From contig NZ_CAMFJF010000008.1 of the NCBI RefSeq assembly GCF_945956895.1, positions 62,001-126,000 on the forward strand: a stretch of 64,000 nucleotides of DNA. Direction: 5' to 3'. Shown one piece after another: positions 17,674-27,512 of this stretch. The stretch is from an uncultured Allobosea sp. (GTDB taxonomy: Bacteria; Pseudomonadota; Alphaproteobacteria; Rhizobiales; Beijerinckiaceae). The notes under the pieces were generated by a model, which saw nothing but the letters and a program-made list of their open reading frames with translations, did not search any database and was not told the origin of the DNA. Positions within the stretch are counted from its first letter, which is position 1, and each line of letters starts with the position of its first letter. Both the position numbers and the translations under genes were made by a program.

Positions 17674-18060
17674 ATGTGGAAAACGATGGAAAAGCGGGCT
17701 GGAATCATGGGGGGCCTGCTGGGGGCGGGGTGCGCGCTCATGGGCGCGATGCCGGCCTGGGCCGGGCCGTTCGAGTTCGCGCCCGCGCCGCAAAACGATC
17801 TCAACCGGGTCTATCGCATCGACAAGGCGACGGGCGAGGTCGGCGCCTGCCAGTTCCAGCTCAAGGAGGGCGGCGTCGGCCTGACGGTCTGCTTTCCTTC
17901 GGGCGAAGGGGCGGGTCCCCAGGCGCCCAGCGATTACGGCCTGATGCCGTCGCGCCATGAGAAGGAGGGCGGCATCTTCCGCGTCAATATCCGCACCGGC
18001 GAGATGAGCATCTGCTACGTCTTCGACGACAAGACGGTGTGCACGCCCCAGACGAAATGA
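17674..18060 (+). CDS. Small exported hypothetical protein
   Basis: 128 residues with a signal peptide (hydrophobic 10-28, cleavage near PAWAG). The mature domain of about 98 residues contains four cysteines and two parallel segments: [15 protein letters not shown] then VCFP, and [15 protein letters not shown] then VCTP. This looks like an internal duplication of a beta-propeller-like TGE(V/M)xxC strand pair. Family and function not recognised. It is divergent from gph and upstream of rpiA on the same strand with about 110 bp between. Confidence 0.75.
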   Translation: MWKTMEKRAGIMGGLLGAGCALMGAMPAWAGPFEFAPAPQNDLNRVYRIDKATGEVGACQFQLKEGGVGLTVCFPSGEGAGPQAPSDYGLMPSRHEKEGGIFRVNIRTGEMSICYVFDDKTVCTPQTK

Positions 18061-18169
18061 CGTCCCGCGCCTTCCGCGCGCTGGACTCGTCCGCCCTGCC
18101 GGGGCAGGAGAGCGCCGTCGTCCGGCACGGACGGCGGGCGTTTTCCTCAACCTGAGCCGGACGAACCTC

Positions 18170-18871
18170 ATGAATGCCGATGACCTGAAGAAGCAGGCTG
18201 CCGCTCGCGCGCTCGAGCTGGTACGGCCGGGCATGCGGCTCGGCCTCGGTACCGGTTCGACCGCCAAGCATTTCGTCGACCTGCTCGGCGTGAAGGTCGC
18301 TGCCGGTTTCGAGGTCCTCTGCGTCTCGACCTCCGAGGCGACGCAGGCCCAGGCCGTTTCACTGGGCATCCCGATGTCGACGCTCGACGAGACGCCGGAA
18401 CTGGATCTGACCGTCGACGGCGCCGACGAGGTCGATCCGCAATTGCGCCTGATCAAGGGCGGCGGTGCGGCGCTGCTGCGCGAGAAGATCGTCGCGGCGG
18501 CGTCCGCCCGCATGATCGTGATCGCCGATGACGGCAAGCTGGTGGAGACGCTCGGCCGTTTCCCGCTGCCGATCGAGGTCGTGCCCTTCGGGGTCGAGGC
18601 GACGCGTCGGGCCGTGGCCGAGGCCATCGCCGCCTCGGGCGCCGCCGGCAAGCTCGTGCTGCGCCAGCGGCCGGACGGCACGACGCTCGTCACCGATGGC
18701 GGCCATTACATCCTTGATGCGCATCTCGGCGCGATCGAGCACCCGGAGCTGCTGGCGCAGGCGCTGAACATTGTGCCCGGCGTCGTCGAGCACGGCCTGT
18801 TCATCGGCCTGGCCTCCGGCGCCATCCTGGCGGGCGCCGACGGCCTCAAGCTGCTCGGCAGGATCGAATGA
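18170..18871 (+). CDS. rpiA: Ribose-5-phosphate isomerase A
   Basis: 233 residues; interconverts ribose 5-phosphate and ribulose 5-phosphate in the non-oxidative pentose phosphate pathway. Signature blocks are all present: [14 protein letters not shown] (residues 23-36, phosphate loop), [14 protein letters not shown] near 77-90 with the catalytic aspartates, [11 protein letters not shown] near 94-104 with the catalytic glutamate and lysine. The length is standard. It precedes a DUF2059 gene by 96 bp. Confidence 0.96.
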   Translation: MNADDLKKQAAARALELVRPGMRLGLGTGSTAKHFVDLLGVKVAAGFEVLCVSTSEATQAQAVSLGIPMSTLDETPELDLTVDGADEVDPQLRLIKGGGAALLREKIVAAASARMIVIADDGKLVETLGRFPLPIEVVPFGVEATRRAVAEAIAASGAAGKLVLRQRPDGTTLVTDGGHYILDAHLGAIEHPELLAQALNIVPGVVEHGLFIGLASGAILAGADGLKLLGRIE

Positions 18872-18967
18872 TTCCATTCCGTCGCGATCCACGCTAAGGA
18901 ACGCGCCATAAATGACCGGACCATCGTTGCTGGCAGTGCAATCGCGCGCTCCGGCGGTGGTTCGCTG

Positions 18968-19483
18968 ATGAAGGGGTTTCAACGCATGATCCGTCGTTCT
19001 CTCGTTCGGGCCGCTGTCGGCTTGGCGCTCCTCTGTGCGGCTCCGGCCTTCGCCCAGGCGCCGGCACTGGTACCGAGCCATGTCCAGGTCGCGCGCGAGG
19101 TTCTCGAACTGAGCGGCGTCACGCAGGGCTTCACCAACATCTACAACGAGTTCGAGCGTAACGTGCAGAACATGCTCGCGACCCGGCCGGAGATGAAGAA
19201 GGACGCCGATGCCGTCATCGCGGCCCTGAAGCCGGAAGCCGACAAGCGCGCCAGCGAGATGTCCCAGGTCGCAGCCGAGGTCTTCGCCCGCAAGATGACC
19301 GAGGCGGATCTCAAGGACGTCGCCGCCTTCTTCAAGTCGCCGGTCGGCCAGCGCTACAGCACGCTGCGGCGCGAGGCGATGGAGGACATCCTGAACACCC
19401 TGGCGCCCTGGACCATCCAGACCAGCCAGTACCTGTTCGATCGTTTCTCGCAGGAGATGAGCAAGCGCGGCCACACCCTGTGA
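18968..19483 (+). CDS. Exported DUF2059 protein
   Basis: 171 residues. A signal peptide (about 1-30, cleavage after AFAQA) is followed by an all-helical domain typical of DUF2059, with the conserved end AAFFKSPVGQRYSTLRREAM near residues 118-137. Family members are periplasmic and of unknown function. The alternative start seven codons later (MIRRSL) would give an equally good signal peptide. It ends at a strong terminator, closing the rpiA unit. Confidence 0.88.
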   Translation: MKGFQRMIRRSLVRAAVGLALLCAAPAFAQAPALVPSHVQVAREVLELSGVTQGFTNIYNEFERNVQNMLATRPEMKKDADAVIAALKPEADKRASEMSQVAAEVFARKMTEADLKDVAAFFKSPVGQRYSTLRREAMEDILNTLAPWTIQTSQYLFDRFSQEMSKRGHTL

Positions 19484-19515
19484 GCCGGGGCGCTCGCGCT
19501 TCACGATAACGAAAG

Positions 19516-19543
19516 AGGCCGGCGAGCATTCGCCGGCCTTTTT
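19516..19543 (+). terminator. Rho-independent terminator
   Basis: The stem AGGCCGGCG / CGCCGGCCT with a six-base loop is followed by TTTTTG, about 30 bp after the DUF2059 stop. The arms are identical to those of the terminator at 13346-13373. Confidence 0.92.
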
Positions 19544-19625
19544 GTTGCGGCATCCTCCGCTGGTATCGGACTGAAGCGCGCTCTTTCGCCGTGATGGTTG
19601 AATCGCGAAGCTCGGAGCCAACGAC

Positions 19626-20660
19626 ATGACCCGCGATCTTGTCCTCGTCACCGGAGGCTCGGGCTTCCTGGCCGGACACTGCATCCTCAGGCTGCTCGAG
19701 GAGGGCTACGAGGTCCGCACCACGCTCCGGACGTCCACGCGGGAGGCGTCGCTCAGGGAAGCGCTGCGCTCAGCCGGCATGGAGGCTGGCGGTCGGTTGC
19801 AGGTCGCTGTCGCTGACCTGATGCGCGACGAGGGTTGGGGTGAGGCCGCCTCGGGCTGCGCTTATGTCCTGCACATCGCGTCGCCGCTCGCTGCGACTGC
19901 CCCGAAGGATGAGGACGAACTGATCCGCCCGGCACGGGAAGGGACGTTGCGCGTCCTGCGTGCCGCCCACCGGGCCGGGGTGAAGCGCGTCGTCCTGACC
20001 TCTTCCTTCGCCGCGATCGGCTATGGCCGGGCGGTGAAGCGCCCCTATGACGAGCGCGACTGGACCAATCCGGCGGCCTCCGGGCTTGCTGCCTATCCGA
20101 AGTCCAAGACGTTGGCGGAGCTCGCCGCCTGGGATTTCATCGATGGCGAGGGGCAGGGTCTGGAACTCGCGGTCGTCAACCCCGTCGGCATTTTCGGGCC
20201 ATTGCTCGGGCCGGAACTCTCGGCTTCGATCCTGCTGGTCAAGACCATGCTGGACGGCCGGCTCTGGGCGGTGCCGCGCCTGATGTTCGGCGTCGTCGAT
20301 GTCCGCGATGTCGCCGACCTGCATCTGCGTGCCATGACCGATGCCGCCGCCGCCGGTGAGCGCTTCCTGGCCACGGCGGGCGATTTCATGACGATGCAGG
20401 CGATCGCACAGGCGCTGAAGGATGGCCTTGGCGAGGATGCGGCGCGGGTTTCGACCCGCGTGCTGCCGGATTGGCTGGTGCGCCTTGCAGCCCGCTTCAG
20501 CGCGGCGGCGCGTCAGGCCGCGACGCCTGAGCTCGGCCGTAGCAAGAATGCGACGAGCGCGAAGGCGCAGGCCATGCTGGGCTGGCAGCCGCGCCCGGCG
20601 AAGGAGGCTCTCGTCGCCACGGGCGAGAGCCTGTTCCGCTTGGGGCTGCTGCGACGCTGA
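19626..20660 (+). CDS. NAD(P)-dependent epimerase / dihydroflavonol-reductase-like protein
   Basis: 344-residue extended SDR. The N-terminal nucleotide motif is VTGGSGFLAGHCILRLLEEGY (GxxGxxG, residues 7-13). The active-site pair is YPKSK (Tyr and Lys near 157-161), preceded by the catalytic serine in VVLTSSFAAIGYG. LELAVVNPVGIFGP is typical of the dihydroflavonol 4-reductase/cinnamoyl-CoA reductase-like branch. The substrate is probably a small carbonyl compound, not flavonoids. It sits alone between a terminator and a palindromic repeat. Confidence 0.88.
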   Translation: MTRDLVLVTGGSGFLAGHCILRLLEEGYEVRTTLRTSTREASLREALRSAGMEAGGRLQVAVADLMRDEGWGEAASGCAYVLHIASPLAATAPKDEDELIRPAREGTLRVLRAAHRAGVKRVVLTSSFAAIGYGRAVKRPYDERDWTNPAASGLAAYPKSKTLAELAAWDFIDGEGQGLELAVVNPVGIFGPLLGPELSASILLVKTMLDGRLWAVPRLMFGVVDVRDVADLHLRAMTDAAAAGERFLATAGDFMTMQAIAQALKDGLGEDAARVSTRVLPDWLVRLAARFSAAARQAATPELGRSKNATSAKAQAMLGWQPRPAKEALVATGESLFRLGLLRR

Positions 20661-20662
20661 CC

Positions 20663-20750
20663 GTCATTGCGAGCGCAGCGAAGCAATCCAGGGGGACATA
20701 GAGCTCTGCCGCCCCTGGATTGCTTCGTCGCTCCGCTCCTCGCAATGGCG
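20663..20750. repeat. Intergenic palindromic repeat, GCAATCCAG family
   Basis: Opens GTCATTGCGAGCGCAGCGAA then GCAATCCAGGG, and returns CCCTGGATTGCTTCG and CGCTCCTCGCAATGG. It lies between the convergent SDR and tctA genes. A second copy lies at 59244-59329. Confidence 0.9.
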
Positions 20751-20763
20751 GGGAGGGTGGTTC

Positions 20764-22263
20764 TCAGTCCTCGGCAGCCTTGAACTTGTTCAGCCCCTGC
20801 ATCAGGAACGGCGCGATCAGGGCGAGGAAGGCGATGCCGAGCAGCGTTGCGGAGATCGGGTTCTCCAGCAGGATCATCGGATCGCCCAGGCTGATCTGCA
20901 GCGCGCGGCGCAATTGCTGCTCCGCCATCGGCCCGAGGATCAGCCCGACCACCATGGGTGCAACGGGATAGTCGTAGCGGCGCATCAGATAGCCGAGGAA
21001 GCCGAACAGGAAGAGCATGGTGAGTTCGGCCGGCGAGCCGTTGACGGCGAGCGTGCCCATCGTCGCGAAGACGAGGATGCCGGCATAGAGCCACGGCTGC
21101 GGGATCGCGAGCAGCCGGACCCAGAGCCCGATCAGCGGCAGGTTCAGGATCACCAGCATGACGTTGGCGATGAACAGCGAGGCGATCAGGCCCCAGACCA
21201 GGTCCGGCTTCTCGGCGAAGAGCAGCGGGCCGGGGTTGAGCCCGTATTGCTGGAAGCCGGCGAGCATGATCGCCGCCGTCGCCGAGGTCGGCAGGCCGAG
21301 CGTCAGCAGCGGCACGAGCGTGCCGGCGGCCGAGGCGTTGTTGGCGGCTTCCGGCCCCGCGACGCCCTCGATCGCGCCCTTGCCGAACTCGTCCGGATAT
21401 TTGCAGAGCCTGCGCTCGGTCGAATAGCTCAGGAAGGTCGGCACCTCGGCGCCGCCCGCGGGCAGGGCGCCGATCGGGAAACCGAAGGCCGTGCCGCGCA
21501 GCCAGGGCGCCCAGGAACGCTTCCAGTCCTGCTTGGTCATCCAGAGCGAGCCCTTGATCGGAATGATCTCCTCGGGGTCACGGAAGCGCTTGGAGGCGAC
21601 GTAGAAGGCCTCGCCGACAGCGAACAGGCCGACGGCAAGCGTCGTGACCTCGACGCCGTTGAGCAGCTCCGGGACGCCGAAGGTCAGGCGCGCCTGTCCG
21701 GTCAGCTTGTCGATGCCGACCAGCCCGAGCGCGATGCCGAGGAACAGGCTGGTCAGGCCGCGCAGGGGCGAGTCGCCGAAGGTCGCGGAGACCGTGACGA
21801 AGGCGACGATCATCAGCGCGAAATAGTCCCAGGGGCCGAATTTGACCGCGAGCTCGACCAGCAGGGGCGCGAGGAAGGCAAGCCCGATCGTTGCGATCAG
21901 GCCGGCGACGAAGGAGCCGATCGCCGAGGTGGCGAGCGCCGGGCCGCCGCGGCCGGCCTTGGCCATCTTGGAGCCTTCGAGCGCGGTGGCGAGCGAGGCG
22001 CTTTCGCCCGGCGCATTGAGCAGGATCGCGGTGGTCGAGCCGCCATACATGCCGCCATAGTAGATGCCGGCGAACATGATGAGCGATCCCGCCGGGTCGA
22101 GCTTGAACGTCACCGGCAGCAGCAGCGCGACGGTCAGCGCCGGGCCGATGCCGGGCAACACGCCGACGGCCGTGCCCAGGAACACGCCGATCAGGCAGAA
22201 CAGGAGCTTCGAGGGTTCGAAGGCGACGCCGAAGCCGTGGAGCAGGGAGAGCAGGGTGTCCAT
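20764..22263 (-). CDS. tctA: Tripartite tricarboxylate transporter, large membrane subunit
   Basis: 499 residues with 11-12 membrane helices. It shows the TctA hallmarks [23 protein letters not shown] near 30-52, [24 protein letters not shown] near 64-87, and [21 protein letters not shown] near 318. It is the ion-coupled transport subunit for a carboxylate delivered by TctC. The gene starts 13 bp after tctB, so tctBA are cotranslated. No TctDE two-component genes are adjacent, unlike the Salmonella citrate system, so the ligand may differ. Confidence 0.95.
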   Translation of the reverse strand: MDTLLSLLHGFGVAFEPSKLLFCLIGVFLGTAVGVLPGIGPALTVALLLPVTFKLDPAGSLIMFAGIYYGGMYGGSTTAILLNAPGESASLATALEGSKMAKAGRGGPALATSAIGSFVAGLIATIGLAFLAPLLVELAVKFGPWDYFALMIVAFVTVSATFGDSPLRGLTSLFLGIALGLVGIDKLTGQARLTFGVPELLNGVEVTTLAVGLFAVGEAFYVASKRFRDPEEIIPIKGSLWMTKQDWKRSWAPWLRGTAFGFPIGALPAGGAEVPTFLSYSTERRLCKYPDEFGKGAIEGVAGPEAANNASAAGTLVPLLTLGLPTSATAAIMLAGFQQYGLNPGPLLFAEKPDLVWGLIASLFIANVMLVILNLPLIGLWVRLLAIPQPWLYAGILVFATMGTLAVNGSPAELTMLFLFGFLGYLMRRYDYPVAPMVVGLILGPMAEQQLRRALQISLGDPMILLENPISATLLGIAFLALIAPFLMQGLNKFKAAED

Positions 22264-22276
22264 GATCGGGCTCTCC

Positions 22277-22756
22277 TCAGAGGAACAGGCGCTCGAGCGG
22301 GCCCGACGGCAGGATCAGCGTCAGGACCTTGGCGAAGACGAGGAAGATGACGAGGCCGAGCACGAAGCCGATCGCGGCGTCGATCGCCAGGCCCTGCCGG
22401 CCCATGCCGCGCGCGGTGCAGGCGAAGACCACGGTGATGGCGAGGATGAAGCCGCCGCCGAGAGCGATGCAGGCGATCAGGAAAATCTGCCCGCCGACGA
22501 TCCAGAGCAGGGCCTTGTTATCGGCGTGTTCCGGCTGAGGCAGCCCCTCGCGGAAGGCGACGACGAAATGCGCCAGGCCGAGGATCACCAGTCCCGTGGC
22601 CACCACGTAGGGCATGGCGGTCGGGCCGACGCCGTAGGTCGAGGTGATGGTCTGCTGCGAGGCGTCATAGCCGACGAGGGCGGCGACGATCAGCAGCAGG
22701 ACCCCTACGAGCAGGGCCGGCTTGTTGGCACCTTGCGTGCGCGTGTCGTTGGTCAT
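22277..22756 (-). CDS. tctB: Tripartite tricarboxylate transporter, small membrane subunit
   Basis: 159 residues with four hydrophobic helices (about 13-31, 45-62, 82-103, 118-140). The Y(G/D)xGPxxMPYxVA segment near residue 40 is the TctB signature. It pairs with TctA in the inner membrane. A rho-independent hairpin lies in the 100-bp gap behind tctC, so tctBA expression probably depends on read-through from the tctC promoter. Confidence 0.9.
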   Translation of the reverse strand: MTNDTRTQGANKPALLVGVLLLIVAALVGYDASQQTITSTYGVGPTAMPYVVATGLVILGLAHFVVAFREGLPQPEHADNKALLWIVGGQIFLIACIALGGGFILAITVVFACTARGMGRQGLAIDAAIGFVLGLVIFLVFAKVLTLILPSGPLERLFL

Positions 22757-22806
22757 GGGCGTTCCCGCAGTGCTGGCCGGCGTCTTCTGGGCGCTTCTGG
22801 CGGTTG

Positions 22807-22832
22807 GAAAAGGGGCCGGTTTCCCGGCCCCT
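22807..22832 (-). terminator. Intercistronic terminator between tctC and tctB
   Basis: On the minus strand the stem AGGGGCCGG / CCGGCCCCT with loop GAAA is followed directly by TTTTCC. It sits about 25 bp past the tctC stop and inside the operon. It should yield abundant tctC mRNA with partial read-through into tctBA. Confidence 0.8.
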
Positions 22833-22856
22833 GCAGATTGTAGCGTCTCGGTTGGC

Positions 22857-23822
22857 TTACTTCACCAGGCCGACTTCGGTCATGACCTTGGAGACGCGCT
22901 CGATCTCGGCCTTCAGGAAGGTCTCGAAGGCTGCTCCGGCGAGGAAGGCATCATCCCAGCCGCGGGCCTTGAGGATTTCCTGCCATTCCTTCGACTTGGC
23001 CATCTTTTCGACCGTGTCGATCAGAGCCTTGGTCTGGTCGGCGGAGAGGCCGGGAGGAGCGACGACCGAACGCCAGTTCAGGAGCTCGAGATCGATGCCT
23101 TGCTCCTTCAGCGTGGGCGCATCCGGCGCATTCTCGAGGCGCTTGGACGAGGACACGGCGAGCACGCGCAGCTTGCCGGCCTTGATCTGGCCTTCGAACT
23201 CGCCATAGCCGGACACGCCGGCCGTGACGCGGCCGCCGAGCATGGCCGCGAGGGCCTCGCCGCCGCCCGAGAACGGGATGTAGTTGATCTTCTTGGCATC
23301 GGCGCCGACCGCCTGGGCGAAGAGCGCGGCGAGGATATGGTCGGTGCCGCCGGCCGAACCGCCGGCCCAGGTCACCTTGGCCGGATCGGCCTTGAGGCGC
23401 TCGGCGAGGTCCTTGGCGGTCTTGAGCGGCGACTCCGTCGGGACGACGATGACCTCTGCCTCGGCGGTCAGGCGCGCGATCGGCGTGATCTGGGTCAGGT
23501 TGACCGGCGACTTGTTGAGCAGGATGGCGCCGACCATGACGAAGCCGTTGACCATGAGCTGGTGGCCGTCGCCCTTGGCGCCGATCAGCTGCGCGAGGCC
23601 GATCGTGCCGCCGGCGCCGGTCACATTGTTGACCTGAACGCTCTTGACGATGCCGGCTGTGGTCAACGCCTGCTGCATCGAACGGGCCGTGCCGTCCCAG
23701 CCGCCGCCGGGCGCCGCAGGAGCCATGATCTTGAGCTCGTTGACCTGGGCGAAGGCGGCCGTGGAAAGGGCAGCAAGCGCCACCGCCGTCAGGGCCGTGC
23801 GCTTCAGGATGGATGTCAGCAT
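22857..23822 (-). CDS. tctC: Tripartite tricarboxylate transporter, periplasmic binding protein
   Basis: 321-residue Bug/TctC-family protein. A signal peptide (residues 1-25, ending AAFAQ) is followed by the first binding loop MAPAAPGGGWDGTAR. The second loop is VTGAGGTIGLAQLIGAKGDGH near 75, and GGSAGGTDHILAALF near 155 is the carboxylate-recognising beta-hairpin region. The start at 23822 is chosen because a longer frame (to 23918) has no signal peptide at its N-terminus. It is the first gene of tctCBA. Bug proteins bind diverse carboxylates; the ligand is undetermined. Confidence 0.93.
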   Translation of the reverse strand: MLTSILKRTALTAVALAALSTAAFAQVNELKIMAPAAPGGGWDGTARSMQQALTTAGIVKSVQVNNVTGAGGTIGLAQLIGAKGDGHQLMVNGFVMVGAILLNKSPVNLTQITPIARLTAEAEVIVVPTESPLKTAKDLAERLKADPAKVTWAGGSAGGTDHILAALFAQAVGADAKKINYIPFSGGGEALAAMLGGRVTAGVSGYGEFEGQIKAGKLRVLAVSSSKRLENAPDAPTLKEQGIDLELLNWRSVVAPPGLSADQTKALIDTVEKMAKSKEWQEILKARGWDDAFLAGAAFETFLKAEIERVSKVMTEVGLVK

Positions 23823-24271
23823 GAATTCCTCCGCTTGCGGGCTTGGTCCGCGGTTTTCTTGAGACGGCTCCGCCTGTGGCACCTTGCCGCGCCGGTCGTC
23901 AATTGCGCCTGATTGCATAATCTTAAGTCAAGAATTTTCGACGACAGGCCGCTTTCTCCGCATCTTTTACACCTTTGGTCCTACGACTTGACTGAATGTT
24001 CGCGCGGGGGCCTGGCGGCGACCGGCGCGATCGCGCCGGCGCAGAGCCTCAAGACCGGTCCCGGCGCCCCGTGCGGGCCGATTTCGACGGCGTTCCGGCC
24101 GGGCTTCGGCATGCCGCCCATGCCGGCACGTCATCTCATGGTGCTTGAAGTTTCGCCGCCGTGCCGCCAATTGCTCGCGGTCGATCATCTGCGCGGCGGC
24201 CGGCGATCATCCGGCTGTCCTGCGGTTTGATGTCCGCCGATACGGACGACTGAAGGCGGTTAGGGGGTATC
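23823..24271. other. Divergent intergenic region tctC / glutathione reductase
   Basis: About 450 bp without a convincing gene. The part next to tctC (23915-23945) is the most AT-rich stretch nearby (around GCATAATCTTAAGTC) and is the likely tctC promoter region. The rest is GC-rich with no recognisable site. Confidence 0.55.
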
Positions 24272-25642
24272 ATGGCTGAGTTCGACGTCGATCTCTTCGT
24301 CATCGGGGCGGGTTCCGGTGGCACGCGCGCCGCGCGCATCGCCGCCGGCCATGGCGCCCGCGTCATGATCGCGGAGGAGGACCGCATCGGCGGCACCTGC
24401 GTGATCCGCGGCTGCGTGCCCAAGAAGCTCTTCGTCTATGCCAGCCGCTTCGCCGATGATTTCGAGGATGCCGCCGGTTTCGGCTGGACCCTGCCGCAGG
24501 CCCCGGTCTTTGACTGGCCGACGCTGCGCGATGCCGTGGCGAACGAGGTGACCCGCCTGTCCGGCCTCTATCGCAAGGGGTTGGAAGGAGCCAAAGTCCA
24601 GATTCGCGAGGAGCGCGCCGTCGTCGAGGGGCCGCATCAGGTTCGTCTGACGAAGAGCGGGGAGGTGATCCGCGCCCGGCATATCCTGGTCGCGACCGGC
24701 GGTTGGCCCTCCTTCGATCCGCCGATCGCGGGCGGCGAGCTCGGCATCTCCTCCAACGAGGTCTTCAACCTGCCGGCGCTGCCGAAGCGCCTGCTGGTCG
24801 TTGGCGGCGGCTATATCGCGCTCGAATTCGCCAGCCTCTTCGCCCGGCTCGGCGTCGCAGTCACCGTCCTGCACCGGGGTGACAACATCCTGCGCGGTTT
24901 CGACGAGGACATCCGCACCCGGCTGCGCGACGCGCTTGCTCATGCCGGCATCACCTTGCGGCTCGGCTGCACCATCGAGCGGATCGAGGAACTGCCGGAC
25001 GGCTCCCGCCGCGCCCATTGCACGCATGGCGCGCCGATCGATGCCGATGTCGTGCTCGTCGCCACCGGCCGCCGACCCAACACGAAGGGGCTCGGCCTGG
25101 AGCAGGCTGGCGTCGTGATGGGGCCGCTTGGCGAGATCAAGGTCAACGCCGCCTCGGCGAGCAGCGTGCCCTCGATCCATGCCGTGGGCGACGTCACCAA
25201 CCGGGTCAACCTGACACCGGTCGCGATCCGCGAGGGCCATGCCTTCGCCGACAGTACCTTCGGCAGCCGTGACTGGACGGTCGAACACGGGACCATCGCC
25301 TCGGCCGTCTTCACGACGCCGGAGGTCGGCACCGTCGGCCTGACGGAAGCGCAGGCGCTTGCCGCAGGGCACAAGGTCACCGTCTTCGAATCCGGCTTCC
25401 GCCCGATGAAGGCGACGATCTCCGGCCGGCAGGAGCGCATCTACATGAAGCTCGTGGTCGATGCGCAATCGGACAAGGTGCTCGGCGTCCATATCCTCGG
25501 GCACGATGCCGGCGAAATCATTCAGGCGGTCGGGATCGCGGTGACGATGGGCGCGACCAAGGCCGATTTCGACCGTACCGTCGCGCTGCATCCGAGCGCG
25601 GCGGAGGAGCTGGTGACGATGCGCACGCCGCGGGCAAGCTGA
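24272..25642 (+). CDS. gor: Glutathione-disulfide reductase
   Basis: 456-residue FAD flavoenzyme that reduces GSSG with NADPH. N-terminal FAD motif IGAGSGGTRAARIAAGHGA (residues 11-29). The redox-active disulfide lies in GGTCVIRGCVPKK (cysteines about 46 and 51). The NAD(P)-binding motif is VVGGGYIALEFASLFARLG near 172, and the C-terminal active-site end is TVALHPSAAEELVTM with the catalytic histidine. The GCVIRGC variant is typical of alphaproteobacterial and plant-type glutathione reductases rather than lipoamide dehydrogenase. Monocistronic. Confidence 0.94.
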   Translation: MAEFDVDLFVIGAGSGGTRAARIAAGHGARVMIAEEDRIGGTCVIRGCVPKKLFVYASRFADDFEDAAGFGWTLPQAPVFDWPTLRDAVANEVTRLSGLYRKGLEGAKVQIREERAVVEGPHQVRLTKSGEVIRARHILVATGGWPSFDPPIAGGELGISSNEVFNLPALPKRLLVVGGGYIALEFASLFARLGVAVTVLHRGDNILRGFDEDIRTRLRDALAHAGITLRLGCTIERIEELPDGSRRAHCTHGAPIDADVVLVATGRRPNTKGLGLEQAGVVMGPLGEIKVNAASASSVPSIHAVGDVTNRVNLTPVAIREGHAFADSTFGSRDWTVEHGTIASAVFTTPEVGTVGLTEAQALAAGHKVTVFESGFRPMKATISGRQERIYMKLVVDAQSDKVLGVHILGHDAGEIIQAVGIAVTMGATKADFDRTVALHPSAAEELVTMRTPRAS

Positions 25643-25672
25643 AGGCTGTCAATTATCTCTCGGAACCACGCC

Positions 25673-25760
25673 GTCATCCCGGGCTTGCCCCGGGATCCAT
25701 CGAAAGGCGCTGCGCTCTACGATGGATCCCGGATCTCCGCTTCGCTCCGTCCGGGATGAC
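25673..25760. repeat. Intergenic palindromic repeat, GGATCC family
   Basis: Opens GTCATCCCGGGCTTGCCCCG and closes CTCCGTCCGGGATGAC. Inner arms GGGATCCATCG and CGATGGATCCC pair. It follows the glutathione reductase gene. Confidence 0.9.
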
Positions 25761-26047
25761 GCGCGTTTCTGAGACGGCGTAGCCAATGGAGTCTCTGCGG
25801 CTACGGTTGAATCGCCTCGTGAAGCGCTTGAATCGGGATGGCAGGTCGTTGCCGCGATAGGGCCGCGGTCGTCGCCATCCCCTTACGGGAAGTGGCTTTT
25901 CGATAGGGTTTGATGCGTTGAGGGAAGGGGCCCGGCGGCGACCTCCCTCTGACAGTGGCCATTCCGCCACCATCGGTGTATAGCCGCCCCTTCGCGCTAC
26001 CCAGAGGTTAACGATGCGCGATCTCACAGTCAGGAGCACGTAGTCCC
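25761..26047. other. Leader region of the DAHP synthase gene
   Basis: About 290 bp after the repeat with no gene; antisense frames are arginine-rich shadows. It must hold the promoter of the downstream gene. CAGGAG (26031-26036) is the likely ribosome-binding site, eleven bases before the ATG. No leader-peptide run of aromatic codons is visible. Confidence 0.5.
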
Positions 26048-27433
26048 ATGTCCGAGCGGTGGACGCCAGAGAGCTGGAGGGCCAAGCCCGCCCAGCAGAT
26101 TCCGGATTATCCGGACCAGGCAGCCTTGAAGGCGGTCGAGCAGCAGCTCGCCGGCTTTCCGCCGCTCGTTTTTGCAGGCGAGGCGCGCAAGCTCAAACGG
26201 GCGTTGAGCAAGGTCGCCGCCGGTGAGGCCTTCCTGTTGCAGGGAGGCGATTGCGCCGAGAGCTTCGCCGAGCATTCGGCCGACAACATCCGCGACTTCT
26301 TCCGTCTGTTCCTGCAGATGGCGGTGGTGTTGACCTTCGCCGGCGGTTCGCCGGTGGTGAAGGTCGGCCGCATCGCCGGCCAGTTCGCCAAGCCGCGCTC
26401 GGCTCCGACCGAGACGATCGGCGGCGTCGAATTGCCGAGCTACAAGGGCGACATCGTCAACGACAACGAGTTCACGGCCGAGGCGCGCATCCCCGATCCG
26501 CGCCGTCAGCTCGAGGGCTATCGCCAGTCGGCGGCGACGCTGAACCTGATCCGCGCCTTCGCGACCGGCGGCTATGCCAATCTCGACAACGCGCATCGCT
26601 GGATGCTCGGCTTCGTCAAGGATAGCCCGCAGTCGCATCGCTACCAGGAGGTGGCCGAGCGCATCACCGAGGCGCTGGAGTTCATGCGCGCCATCGGCAT
26701 CGACCCGGAGACCCATCCGGAGATGCGCTCGACCGACTTCTACACCAGCCACGAGGCGCTGCTGCTCGGCTACGAGCAGGCGATGACGCGGACGGATTCG
26801 ACGACCGGCGAGTGGTATGACACCTCCGGCCACATGCTCTGGATCGGTGATCGCACGCGCCAGATCGACCATGCCCATGTCGAGTTCTTCCGCGGCATCC
26901 GCAACCCGATCGGCCTGAAATGCGGTCCCTCGACCACGGTCGACGGCCTGCTCAAGCTGATCGACGTGCTCGATCCACAGAACCAGCCCGGGCGGCTGAC
27001 GCTGATCGCGCGCTTCGGCGCCGACAAGGTCTTCGACCATCTGCCGGCCCTGGTGCGGGCGACGAAGCGGGAAGGCCGCAACGTCGTCTGGTCCTGCGAC
27101 CCGATGCACGGCAACACGGTCAAGGCGGCGAGCGGCTACAAGACCCGGCCCTTCGACCTGATTCTGGGCGAGGTGAAGAACTTCTTCGCCGTCCATCAGG
27201 CCGAAGGCACGCATGCCGGCGGCCTGCATCTGGAGATGACCGGCAAGAACGTCACCGAATGCACGGGCGGTGCCCGCGGCATGACCGATGCGGACCTCAA
27301 CGACCGCTATCACACGTTCTGCGATCCGCGCCTCAACGCGGAGCAGGCGCTGGAGCTCGCCTTCATCGTCGCCGAGCTGGTCAAGCGCCAGCGCGCCGGC
27401 CGGGCGCGGCCCGAGGTCGAGGCGGCCGAGTAG
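26048..27433 (+). CDS. 3-deoxy-7-phosphoheptulonate synthase, class II
   Basis: 461 residues. Catalyses the first step of the shikimate pathway, joining phosphoenolpyruvate and erythrose 4-phosphate. Class II features: start [21 protein letters not shown], the metal-site block [14 protein letters not shown] near residue 65 with the conserved cysteine, [14 protein letters not shown] near 110, and [12 protein letters not shown] near 348 with the metal-binding histidine. The length matches plant and rhizobial class II enzymes, which differ from the AroFGH class I type. A single-gene unit with its own terminator. Confidence 0.95.
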   Translation: MSERWTPESWRAKPAQQIPDYPDQAALKAVEQQLAGFPPLVFAGEARKLKRALSKVAAGEAFLLQGGDCAESFAEHSADNIRDFFRLFLQMAVVLTFAGGSPVVKVGRIAGQFAKPRSAPTETIGGVELPSYKGDIVNDNEFTAEARIPDPRRQLEGYRQSAATLNLIRAFATGGYANLDNAHRWMLGFVKDSPQSHRYQEVAERITEALEFMRAIGIDPETHPEMRSTDFYTSHEALLLGYEQAMTRTDSTTGEWYDTSGHMLWIGDRTRQIDHAHVEFFRGIRNPIGLKCGPSTTVDGLLKLIDVLDPQNQPGRLTLIARFGADKVFDHLPALVRATKREGRNVVWSCDPMHGNTVKAASGYKTRPFDLILGEVKNFFAVHQAEGTHAGGLHLEMTGKNVTECTGGARGMTDADLNDRYHTFCDPRLNAEQALELAFIVAELVKRQRAGRARPEVEAAE

Positions 27434-27459
27434 GGCGCCTCACCGGGACCACGAATAGG

Positions 27460-27489
27460 AAAGGCCGGGGCTTTCGCCCCGGCCTTTTT
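27460..27489 (+). terminator. Rho-independent terminator, probably bidirectional
   Basis: The stem AAAGGCCGGGG / CCCCGGCCTTTTT encloses a short CTTTCG loop, 26 bp past the DAHP synthase stop. On the other strand the same hairpin is followed by TTTCCT and can also end the convergent porin-like gene. Confidence 0.92.
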
Positions 27490-27512
27490 GTTTCAAGCCG
27501 CTGGTGTCTGCG

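Noticed and set aside
20422..22350. 642-codon plus-strand open frame
   Set aside because: Begins in the wrong frame of the SDR gene and is antisense to tctA; composition is charged and repetitive.
23913..24230. 105-codon plus-strand frame in the tctC-gor gap
   Set aside because: No ribosome-binding site, no domain, cysteine/proline-rich shadow-like composition.
25761..26047. Attenuator or riboswitch before the DAHP synthase gene
   Set aside because: No aromatic-codon leader peptide and no recognisable riboswitch core could be seen.
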